Origin: RGIG3178 sp964533965
GTDB taxonomy: Bacteria > Bacillota > Clostridia > Christensenellales > QAND01
Assembly: GCA_964533965.1 (NCBI GenBank)
Contig: CAZHNN010000033.1
Location: 1-14,235, forward strand
Direction: 5' to 3'
DNA length: 14,235 nt
A model generated the notes under the pieces. That model worked only from the letters and a program-made list of their open reading frames with translations. It was not told the origin of the DNA and made no database searches. Position 1 is the first letter of the stretch; each line of letters starts with the position of its first letter. Made by a program: the position numbers and the translations under genes. Below are positions 8,182 through 13,614 of this stretch, piece by piece.

Positions 8182-8696
8182 TGAACACAATACTTACCGC
8201 CAAAGCACATGTATTCGGCAAGAACATCGATACGGATCAGATCGTTCCCGGCAGATACCTTGAGCTGACGGATTGGAAAGAGATAGCATCGCATTGCCTC
8301 GAAGGAGCGGATCCCAATTTTGCGTCCTCCATGGATAACGGAGATATCGTGGTGGCGGAAACAAATTTCGGCTGCGGCTCGAGCCGCGAGCATGCGGCGA
8401 TAGCGCTTTTGCATGCCGGCGTCGGCTGCGTGTTAGCGGAGTCATTCGCGCGGATTTTCTACCGTAACGCGATCAACCTGGCACTCCCGCTAATGGTTTG
8501 TCCGAAGATCGGATCGATGGTGCATCAGGGCGACCAATTGCGCGTAAACCTCGAAACCGGACTCGTCGAAAACATGACAACCGGGGAAAGCCTGCAGGGA
8601 CAGCGCATTTCGGAATATGCGATGAACATTCTGCAGAGCGGCGGCATCAAGCCTATGTTTTTGAAGATAACGAAGCAGATGTATCAAAACGATTAA
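8181..8696 (+). CDS. leuD: 3-isopropylmalate dehydratase-type hydro-lyase, small subunit
   Basis: This 171-residue swivelling-domain partner of the preceding large subunit has the two hallmark regions. The N-terminal NIDTDQIVPGRYL segment lies at about 14-26, and the FGCGSSREHA loop near 54-63 contacts the substrate in the large-subunit active site. ARIFYRNAINLALPL follows, as in all LeuD/HacB proteins. The substrate-selecting position after GRY reads YLEL. I recall YLNT in common clostridial LeuD, YLVY-type in archaeal IPM isomerase and YLRT in homoaconitase, so YLEL is unusual and leaves specificity open. The gene overlaps leuC. ATG 8178 is the alternative start and adds one residue. A strong terminator follows 25 bases after the stop, closing the two-gene operon. 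Length is normal for the stand-alone small subunit. Confidence 0.9.
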   Translation: MNTILTAKAHVFGKNIDTDQIVPGRYLELTDWKEIASHCLEGADPNFASSMDNGDIVVAETNFGCGSSREHAAIALLHAGVGCVLAESFARIFYRNAINLALPLMVCPKIGSMVHQGDQLRVNLETGLVENMTTGESLQGQRISEYAMNILQSGGIKPMFLKITKQMYQND

Positions 8697-8721
8697 CCCA
8701 GGTGGGCATGTATCGACGAAA

Positions 8722-8757
8722 AAGAGCACAGGGATGACCTGTGCTCTTATATTTTTA
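8722..8757 (+). terminator. Intrinsic terminator of the leuC-leuD operon
   Basis: A perfect 11-bp stem (AAGAGCACAGG / CCTGTGCTCTT) with a 5-base loop (GATGA) is followed by ATATTTTT. Confidence 0.93.
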
Positions 8758-8760
8758 CTG

Positions 8761-8788
8761 TTGAATCGCCATAGAAAGGTGGTATAAT
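8761..8788 (+). promoter_or_regulatory. Promoter of the DUF6323-DUF6179 pair
   Basis: TTGAAT (8761-8766), a 16-base spacer and a perfect TATAAT (8783-8788) preceded by TG at 8780-8781 make an extended -10 promoter. Transcription would start near 8795, giving a leader of about 100 bases. The promoter begins right after the leuCD terminator, so the pair is its own unit. Confidence 0.78.
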
Positions 8789-8857
8789 GAAATGTATTGG
8801 CCAAAACATATACTAGCAAATACATAATTAATATAACATATTTAAAAGGAATTGTCA

Positions 8858-8881
8858 ATGGGGTTTTCGAAAATATTTTGA
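8858..8881 (+). CDS. Possible 7-residue leader peptide in the DUF-pair 5' region
   Basis: An ATG at 8858 has AAGGA ending 7 bases upstream and encodes MGFSKIF before TGA, which ends 3 bases before the GGAGGAG site of the next gene. The placement would allow coupling or attenuation-like control of the downstream pair. A seven-codon frame can arise by chance, and no regulatory amino acid run is present, so this is only a candidate. Confidence 0.2.
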   Translation: MGFSKIF

Positions 8882-8896
8882 TTCGGAGGAGTCGGG

Positions 8897-9370
8897 ATGC
8901 CGTTTGAACTGATGCCTCAAATGGGCGCTTTGATGACTGGCCAGGCCATCGAGGAGATTTTGGGCTGCAACGAATACACGCAGCAATACGGACTCTCTTT
9001 GACCGGTGCAGAGGCGCATGAACTGATTGTGGCGCGCAATACGGCTTTAAACACCACCGGCCGCATTGAATTTCGCGGCGGAGCTGTTAAAAAGATTATA
9101 CTGGCATTTTGCGATTCCCCCTATCTGACGCAGGGCAACTATTGTGAGACGCTAATGGAGTTGATCGACCTATTTTACAACTTTAAGAACGAGACGATGG
9201 ATGCGGTGGGGGATGATGAACTGATCGAGGCGATGAAAGCTTTCGATGGCATGTGTCGAGGCTCTTTGGACCTGTTGCATAGGGAACTGGAGCGGCTGGC
9301 AAGGCGTATCCGCATGGGATATGACCCCGACGCAGAGGAGCTGCAGGAGGATGACGATGAATTCGATTAA
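8897..9370 (+). CDS. Uncharacterised cytosolic protein, probable DUF6323 family
   Basis: This 157-residue protein has no signal peptide or membrane helix. It begins with a hydrophobic-polar helical segment (MPFELMPQMGALMTGQAIEE), then GLSLTGAEAHELIVARNTAL (about 36-55), a GRIEFRGGAVKKIILAFCDSPYL stretch (56-78) and several predicted helices. It ends in a strongly acidic tail (residues 143-157, with EDDDEFD). From memory it resembles the DUF6323 proteins of Clostridia; no function is known to me. ATG 8897 has GGAGGAG ending 5 bases upstream. The gene overlaps the next by 14 bases, and that gene's Shine-Dalgarno site lies within this coding region, so the two products are probably made together and may interact. 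The acidic tail could bind a basic partner, which is inference only. Confidence 0.8.
   Translation: MPFELMPQMGALMTGQAIEEILGCNEYTQQYGLSLTGAEAHELIVARNTALNTTGRIEFRGGAVKKIILAFCDSPYLTQGNYCETLMELIDLFYNFKNETMDAVGDDELIEAMKAFDGMCRGSLDLLHRELERLARRIRMGYDPDAEELQEDDDEFD
9345..9350 (+). promoter_or_regulatory. Ribosome binding site deciding the second DUF gene start
   Basis: AGGAGG directly abuts ATG 9351 (no spacer) and lies 6 bases before the in-frame ATG 9357. The latter has workable spacing. The much longer frame back to 9246 has no such site. Confidence 0.8.
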
Positions 9371-10706
9371 ACGCCTGTATGAAATCGATGAAAAGAACCT
9401 ATCGGGAGAGTTCTATTTTGAATCGCTGCTCAAAGAGGCGCTGCGGTGCGGCATATTAAATGAATCCCGCCTTGAAAACATCATGATGCAGTGCATTGAT
9501 CTTTTGGCATACTCCTGCGAGCGGTTGACAAAGGGGGAGAGCAGTTCCGTCAAAATAGAAACGGCACAAGCCGTTATGGCCTCCAATCTCTATACCATCG
9601 GACTGTATCTCAAGTCACTGCCTGATCCGATGACTGCATTGGAACGCATGCAGAAACCCATCCAAGAACTCTATGAGAAAGGCCGTATGCTGGTTGATCA
9701 GAAACGCCGGATCGCAACGATGCTGTATGAAGCTGTGCAGAAAACGAGGGTGAAGAACCCGAACCACGCCTACAACGCAACCCTAAACGAGGGAATCGGA
9801 AGCTTCTTTGCCGCATATGACGCTGATTTTCAGGCACACGAGATTCCGGCTTCCATCGATTACCCGCTGCTTAAGCCGGTATCTGATTTAGCCGGCGTGG
9901 AGTATATCGTGGAATATCTGCAATCCCTGTACTTTGAAAATGCGTTCTGTCAGGAATTTGATGCAGCATCCATCCATGAAATCATGCTTGGGTATCACAA
10001 AGGGTATTCTGATCTTCTGATCAACCTGTGCGAACAGGTACTGAAAAACGCACTGGGCTGTATCCTTTCAGGCGGTGAATTCCTGCACTTGTGCCTTGAG
10101 CAAGCAAATGTCGCCGTTCTGCAAAACATGCTGGAGAAAAAAGCGGAAGAGCAGATACTGGACGTTTTGAAAGAGGCGTTTGAAAAACTCTGCGGTTATC
10201 TGTCGGTTTCAGGGGAGATCAAAGCGTATCTTTGTTGCGATCTTGCTTTGATAGCGCAGGAAATCCGGCATGCGTGCGATCTACACACGCTTCAGACAGT
10301 CTTTGTCCCCACCGTGCGGCAAGACGTGCGAGTATTGGTATTTTCAATGGGAACGAAAATGCCGGATGATGTGTATCGGGATACCGTTGAAGAGCTAAAC
10401 TCCTGCCGGTATTGGGAAGACAAGTACAGCATCCTTTGCGAACGGATTGCCTCGCTGATCGATCTGGAAGACCTTTTATCGGACTGCTCCTTTTCAGAGC
10501 AGGAAGTCTTTGCGGTTTTGGATTCATTGGAGAATATCGAGGCAGCGGCATTGCTAAAGAGGCATCCGTATGATCCCGATGATGTGGATGAAAGCGAGAC
10601 GGAACTTCTGCTGCGGCGGTATTTGGACCTCTACTTGCAGCATATCCCCGGGAGCAGGCAAGATGAATTAAGAATGGCTGCCGAATCGATGGCCATAGCG
10701 GAGTGA
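9357..10706 (+). CDS. Uncharacterised helical cytosolic protein, probable DUF6179 family
   Basis: This 449-residue protein is rich in Leu, Glu and Ala and looks all-helical, with no signal peptide, membrane span or recognised catalytic motif. Visible landmarks are an N-terminal YEIDEKNLSGEFYFESLLKEA, a central NATLNEGIGSFFAAYDADF, then SIDYPLLKPVSDLAGVEYIVEYL, and HEIMLGYHKGYSDLLINLCEQVL (about 201-223), which look like conserved blocks. A late QEVFAVLDSLENIEAAALLKR segment and an acidic PDDVDESETE stretch precede a terminal helix. It matches my memory of the DUF6179 proteins of Clostridia, found beside DUF6323-type genes. The start at 9357 overlaps the previous gene by 14 bases, with its Shine-Dalgarno site inside it, so the two are translationally coupled. 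No terminator is obvious just after the stop. The function is unknown; a two-protein cytosolic complex is the simplest guess. Confidence 0.8.
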   Translation: MNSIKRLYEIDEKNLSGEFYFESLLKEALRCGILNESRLENIMMQCIDLLAYSCERLTKGESSSVKIETAQAVMASNLYTIGLYLKSLPDPMTALERMQKPIQELYEKGRMLVDQKRRIATMLYEAVQKTRVKNPNHAYNATLNEGIGSFFAAYDADFQAHEIPASIDYPLLKPVSDLAGVEYIVEYLQSLYFENAFCQEFDAASIHEIMLGYHKGYSDLLINLCEQVLKNALGCILSGGEFLHLCLEQANVAVLQNMLEKKAEEQILDVLKEAFEKLCGYLSVSGEIKAYLCCDLALIAQEIRHACDLHTLQTVFVPTVRQDVRVLVFSMGTKMPDDVYRDTVEELNSCRYWEDKYSILCERIASLIDLEDLLSDCSFSEQEVFAVLDSLENIEAAALLKRHPYDPDDVDESETELLLRRYLDLYLQHIPGSRQDELRMAAESMAIAE

Positions 10707-10764
10707 GGCCGAACGTTGGCTCTCCGGGAAAAGTATTGACGGATGGACGCCATGTCTTTGGCGA

Positions 10765-10776
10765 TGGTATAATACC
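10765..10776 (+). promoter_or_regulatory. Extended -10 promoter upstream of the DUF975 gene
   Basis: TGGTATAAT (TG at 10765-10766, TATAAT at 10768-10773) forms an extended -10 box, as at 8780-8788. No -35 box sits at the usual distance. The box lies inside an 11-base dyad, GGTAT-A-ATACC (10766-10776), and a second dyad, CGCCA-N6-TGGCG (10748-10763), lies just upstream; either could be an operator. A leader of roughly 150 bases would follow. Confidence 0.55.
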
Positions 10777-10908
10777 ACTGTGTACTATTCTAGGCATAGG
10801 TATGCGTTAAAAACGGAGAATATCAAGCGTAAAGCGTAGCATATCGTAAGCAAGAATACCAAGGGCGGATTTGCCCAAGCTATGTATGAACTGGCGCAAT
10901 AATAGAGT

Positions 10909-10921
10909 ATCCAATTTGGAT
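10909..10921. repeat. Perfect short palindrome before the DUF975 start
   Basis: ATCCAA-T-TTGGAT is a perfect 13-base dyad ending 3 bases before the GAGGTG ribosome site. With a 1-base centre it cannot form a full RNA hairpin, so a DNA-binding site is more likely than a leader structure. It may be chance. Confidence 0.3.
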
Positions 10922-10935
10922 TCGAGGTGTTATGC

Positions 10936-11568
10936 ATGATTAACAGACAACAGATCAAACAGGATGTCCGAAATTTCATCCGCGGGAGATGGTGGGAGGC
11001 GTTTTTGGCGTCGTTTCTCGTCTCGATAGCCATCAGCGCCGTGTCGGCGCTGTTTGTAACGATAACCCCCGCGCTTTCCTTTGCGGTGAGTATTGCCACA
11101 ATGCCGCTTACCGTGTCGCTGACGGGCTATTACATCCTGTACGCGAAAGATCGGAAGCCGGATATCAAAGAAGCGTTCAACTGCTTTGGTGACCGGTATA
11201 TCCCCTATCTGTCCGCCGTGTTGTGGCAGGCGTTGTGGACAGCGCTTTGGTCAATGCTGTTCGTCATTCCCGGCATCATAAAGGGCTTAGCCTATTCCTT
11301 GACACCTTATATCATATACGAAAATCCCAACATCGGCGCGCAGCGAGCGCTGAAGCTTTCGATGGAGATCACCAAAGGCCATAAAGGGGAACTGTTCGTC
11401 CTCTATATAAGTTTCTTAGGTTGGGTTTTGCTCGGAGCCATTACATTTGGAATCGCATATATTTATATCATCCCCTATGTGAGGACGACTGCCGCGGTCT
11501 ACTACGCAAAACTAAAGGAACTTGCCATCCGGGAGAGAATCATCGACCCGGCCGAGTTTCATCTATAG
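10936..11568 (+). CDS. DUF975 family integral membrane protein
   Basis: This 210-residue polytopic membrane protein has the DUF975 pattern. A short cytosolic N-terminus (INRQQIKQDVRNFIRGRWWEA) precedes helices at about 21-44 and 47-70, a KDRKPDIKEAFNCFG loop, and a long hydrophobic block at 90-128 that includes FVIPGIIKGLAYSLTPYIIYE, the most conserved motif. An amphipathic ALKLSMEITKGHKGELF segment and helices at about 152-180 complete it. Members occur widely in Firmicutes and their job is not established. ATG 10936 has GAGGTG ending 6 bases upstream; the frame could begin at GTG 10927, but that codon is part of the ribosome site. It is a single-gene unit with its own extended -10 promoter and a strong terminator. 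Confidence 0.88.
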   Translation: MINRQQIKQDVRNFIRGRWWEAFLASFLVSIAISAVSALFVTITPALSFAVSIATMPLTVSLTGYYILYAKDRKPDIKEAFNCFGDRYIPYLSAVLWQALWTALWSMLFVIPGIIKGLAYSLTPYIIYENPNIGAQRALKLSMEITKGHKGELFVLYISFLGWVLLGAITFGIAYIYIIPYVRTTAAVYYAKLKELAIRERIIDPAEFHL

Positions 11569-11581
11569 GAAAAAAGAAATC

Positions 11582-11610
11582 AGCCGCGCAGTTGCGCGGC
11601 TTTTCTTATT
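11582..11610 (+). terminator. Intrinsic terminator of the DUF975 gene
   Basis: AGCCGCGC and GCGCGGCT form an 8-bp stem around AGTT, followed by TTTTCTTATT, 13 bases after the stop codon. Confidence 0.9.
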
Positions 11611-11628
11611 CTGCCTTCTTATACTGCA

Positions 11629-11642
11629 ATTCCTTCGGGAAT
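11629..11642 (+). other. Small UUCG-tetraloop hairpin before the GerMN gene
   Basis: ATTCC and GGAAT pair around TTCG, giving the very stable C(UUCG)G loop on a 5-bp stem, 39 bases before the next start. No T-tract follows, so it is not a terminator. It could sit in the leader of the next gene, or be chance. No good promoter for that gene was found in this 112-base gap. Confidence 0.3.
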
Positions 11643-11680
11643 AGAATTATACGAGTTTATTCTTTGACAGGGAGGTTCCA

Positions 11681-12730
11681 ATGAAGCGGATACTTCTATG
11701 CCTAGCGTTTTCTGTGGCACTGTCGGCATTTGCCGTGGCAAATGCGTCCGGACACGTGGATACCGGGAAAGCAAATTCAGGAAAGCCTGCGGTTTTCGAG
11801 TATGAAAGCAAGTCTGCTATTGCAGGTAGCGTTGAAGACTATTTTACCAATACACAAAATATGAAATACGTCTATGAGGGCAGCGGAAATGAATACGCAG
11901 CCTTTACCGTGATGACGGACTACGCAACGGGCAGCAGGCTGCAGCAAAGGGTAGACAACGGCGGTACGGTCACTGTAAAGGTTATCCGTATCGGTGAAGG
12001 GAAGTGCGAAGAGGTTTTTTCAAAAGGCGAAGCGTATGCCAGGATCAATTATCTGAACGAAAACAACAAGAGTGATGTCCTACTGATGGAACCGCTGAAA
12101 AAGGGTACAACATGGACGCTTGAAAACAAGGCGGTACGAACCATTGCCAGCGTCACGGCAACCGTTCATACGCCTATCGGAAGTTTTCAGACAATAGAAG
12201 TCATCACAAAGGAAAAAAACAGCATAGCAACGGACTATTACGCAAAGGGGATCGGGTTGGTGAAATCCGTCTATGAAGCAAAAGGTTGCATGATAACCTC
12301 TACCTTGAAAAGCATTGAAAAGAACGTTCCGCTTACACAAAGCGTCAGGTTCTTCTATCCGGATATCAATGCCGCAAACCCGGTCTTTGTCGATATACCG
12401 GTCAGCTTTGAGACAAACGAAGAGCCCGAAGCGGCTTTAGCCGAAGCGTATAAAGCGGCAGGCAGTGCTAAGGTGTTTTCGGACAACACATCAATTCTTG
12501 CCATAGATGTAAAGGGTGAAACGGCTCACATCGATCTGAACAGTGCTTTTATCACACAGATGAATGCCGGCGCAGCATACGAAAGCATGATCCTGCAGTG
12601 TGTTGCCAACACCTTTGGGCTGTATTATCATGTTCCGAACATTGAGTTGACTATAAAAGGGCATCCCTACGAATCCGGACATTTTGCTTTTAAACGGGGT
12701 CAAGTGTTGAAGGCATGCTATGAACAATGA
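11681..12730 (+). CDS. Exported GerMN-domain protein
   Basis: This 349-residue protein has a signal peptide (KR at residues 2-3, hydrophobic 4-20, cleavage near ANA-S at 22/23). It lacks a lipobox cysteine near the cleavage point, so it is exported and soluble or loosely membrane-held. Residues about 60-213 form a beta-rich domain (MKYVYEGSGNEYAAF, then MEPLKKGTTWTLENKAVRTI, then DYYAKGIGLVKSV) seen in clostridial proteins of this type. Residues about 219-347 form a GerMN (sporulation and spore germination) domain, starting VRFFYPDIN and ending in VANTFGLYYHVPNIELTIKGHPYESGHF. GerM acts at the septum and peptidoglycan during sporulation in Bacillus, but this single-GerMN layout also occurs in non-spore-formers, so a cell-envelope role is inferred rather than shown. 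ATG 11681 has AGGGAGG ending 5 bases upstream. Confidence 0.88.
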   Translation: MKRILLCLAFSVALSAFAVANASGHVDTGKANSGKPAVFEYESKSAIAGSVEDYFTNTQNMKYVYEGSGNEYAAFTVMTDYATGSRLQQRVDNGGTVTVKVIRIGEGKCEEVFSKGEAYARINYLNENNKSDVLLMEPLKKGTTWTLENKAVRTIASVTATVHTPIGSFQTIEVITKEKNSIATDYYAKGIGLVKSVYEAKGCMITSTLKSIEKNVPLTQSVRFFYPDINAANPVFVDIPVSFETNEEPEAALAEAYKAAGSAKVFSDNTSILAIDVKGETAHIDLNSAFITQMNAGAAYESMILQCVANTFGLYYHVPNIELTIKGHPYESGHFAFKRGQVLKACYEQ

Positions 12731-12754
12731 ATTCAGGCAAAGCAAGATGCAAAG

Positions 12755-12780
12755 AAAAAGGCTGCTTGTGCAGCCTTTTT
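12755..12780. terminator. Bidirectional terminator between convergent genes
   Basis: AAAAAGGCTGC and GCAGCCTTTTT form a perfect 11-bp stem around TTGT. T-runs leave both strands, so it can serve the GerMN gene on the plus strand and the small membrane protein gene on the minus strand. The minus-strand stop codon lies directly beside it (12782). Confidence 0.93.
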
Positions 12781-12781
12781 A

Positions 12782-13060
12782 CTATTTGCCGATGGCGTTT
12801 TTGCGCTCGAGATTCCTGTATCGGAAATACAAAAGGATATCGGCTGTGACGAACACAATGTTGAACACATAGAAGATCAACACGTAATTCCTATCAAACA
12901 GGAGTTTGGCGGTGATGCCAAACGTATAACCTATGAATATGAGCATCAAAAACAGAATGCTCTTGCCCTTGGTGCTTTTTGTGCGAATGCTCTTCATTAC
13001 GTTGATCGGCCAGGAGATTCCAAAACAAATTATCATAGCAGCTTCTAAAATGCTTCTCAT
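12782..13060 (-). CDS. Small three-helix SemiSWEET/PQ-loop-like membrane protein
   Basis: This 92-residue protein has three hydrophobic helices (about 3-22, 33-54 and 60-78). Helix 1 ends in SWPINVMKSIRTKSTKGKS, resembling the P-x-x-x-x-x-W/PQ-loop pattern of SemiSWEET half-transporters and an uncharacterised clostridial 90-residue family. Helix 2 has LIFIGYTFGITAKLL. SemiSWEETs work as dimers moving sugars, but the canonical PQ dipeptide is absent, so transport is only inferred. The frame continues to a GTG-like start at 13141, but that point is in the -35 box of the promoter. ATG 13060 has a GAGG site 6 bases upstream on the minus strand. It is divergent from the PadR gene and converges on the GerMN gene through a shared terminator. 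Confidence 0.72.
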   Translation of the reverse strand: MRSILEAAMIICFGISWPINVMKSIRTKSTKGKSILFLMLIFIGYTFGITAKLLFDRNYVLIFYVFNIVFVTADILLYFRYRNLERKNAIGK

Positions 13061-13112
13061 AACGTACCTCGTCCCCTTATTTACGATTTGTCGATATTTA
13101 CAGAATGAAAAG

Positions 13113-13141
13113 AGTATAGGACATCCGATTCCGTCCGTCAA
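13113..13141 (-). promoter_or_regulatory. Promoter of the minus-strand small membrane protein gene
   Basis: On the minus strand TTGACG (13136-13141) and TATACT (13113-13118) are separated by exactly 17 bases. Both hexamers match consensus at 5 of 6 positions. Transcription would start near 13106 and give a leader of about 46 bases. Confidence 0.82.
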
Positions 13142-13177
13142 ATGGATTTTGTCTATATGTATTTTGAGCCGAAAAAA

Positions 13178-13213
13178 TATTTCTCGAAAATTAATAAATA
13201 TATTTCTGAAATA
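13178..13213. repeat. Paired AT-rich dyads just upstream of the PadR promoter
   Basis: TATTTC-T-GAAATA (13201-13213) is a perfect 13-base dyad ending 2 bases before the PadR -35 box. A diverged copy, TATTTCT-C-GAAAA (13178-13190), lies 23 bases upstream, about two helical turns. This is a plausible double operator between divergent promoters, or an UP-like AT-rich element; binding by the neighbouring PadR protein is inference. Confidence 0.5.
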
Positions 13214-13215
13214 CC

Positions 13216-13244
13216 TTGACAGGCGAAGTAGATATGAATATTAT
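13216..13244 (+). promoter_or_regulatory. Promoter of the PadR operon
   Basis: A perfect TTGACA (13216-13221), a 17-base spacer and TATTAT (13239-13244, 5 of 6) give a near-consensus sigma-A promoter about 30 bases before the PadR start. It is the strongest promoter by sequence in the window, which fits control by a repressor rather than by weak binding. Confidence 0.88.
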
Positions 13245-13280
13245 ATAGCTGTCGGAACGAGATAGGAAGGAGATGAGAAG

Positions 13281-13601
13281 GTGTCAATTACTTCGGATCT
13301 GATCCGCGGAAATACAGATACCATCATCCTGGCGCAACTGTTGGAAAAGGACAGTTATGGATATGAGATCAACAAGGTGATCGCGGAGAGATCACAGGGC
13401 AATTTTGAAGCCAAGGAGGCCACGCTGTATTCGGCCTTTCGGAGGCTGGAAGAATCGGGGATGATCACCTCCTATTGGGGGGACGAAACGACAGGGGCAC
13501 GAAGAAGGTACTATTCGATCACGAAGCTCGGAAGGGCGCTGTATGAGAAGAACAAGCAGGACTGGCGGGAAGCCAAGGAAATCATTGATCGATTGATATA
13601 G
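13281..13601 (+). CDS. PadR-family transcriptional regulator
   Basis: This 106-residue protein is a complete short (subfamily 2) PadR winged-helix regulator. It opens with SDLIRGNTDTIILAQLL, then SYGYEINKVI (25-34) and the recognition region KEATLYSAFRRLEESGMITSYW (45-66). The wing GARRRYYSITKLG (72-84) and a C-terminal dimer helix follow. Such proteins usually repress their own operon and respond to antimicrobials or envelope stress. The start is GTG 13281, with AAGGAG ending 8 bases upstream; no ATG fits. The next gene begins 13 bases after the stop, in the usual PadR plus HAAS/DUF1700 membrane-protein order, so the two probably form a regulator-sensor pair. The target is likely the AT-rich promoter region just upstream. 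Confidence 0.94.
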   Translation: MSITSDLIRGNTDTIILAQLLEKDSYGYEINKVIAERSQGNFEAKEATLYSAFRRLEESGMITSYWGDETTGARRRYYSITKLGRALYEKNKQDWREAKEIIDRLI

Positions 13602-13614
13602 GGAGAAGAGAAAC

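Noticed and set aside
8852..8879. Second promoter TTGTCA-N16-TATTTT before the first DUF gene
   Set aside because: Transcription would begin on or after the ribosome binding site, removing it.
9246..9356. Longer start for the second DUF gene, overlapping the first by over 120 bases
   Set aside because: No ribosome site at the upstream start; AGGAGG 6 bases before ATG 9357 explains the true start.
10707..10735. GCCGAACGTTGGC as a terminator after the DUF pair
   Set aside because: The stem is only about 3-4 bp and no T-run follows.
10736..10773. TTGACG as the -35 partner of the TATAAT at 10768
   Set aside because: The spacer would be 26 bases, far beyond 16-18; the extended -10 explains the promoter better.
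10219..10797. A 192-codon minus-strand frame opposite the second DUF gene
   Set aside because: Pro/Ser/Arg-rich antisense composition and no ribosome site; the plus-strand gene is well supported.
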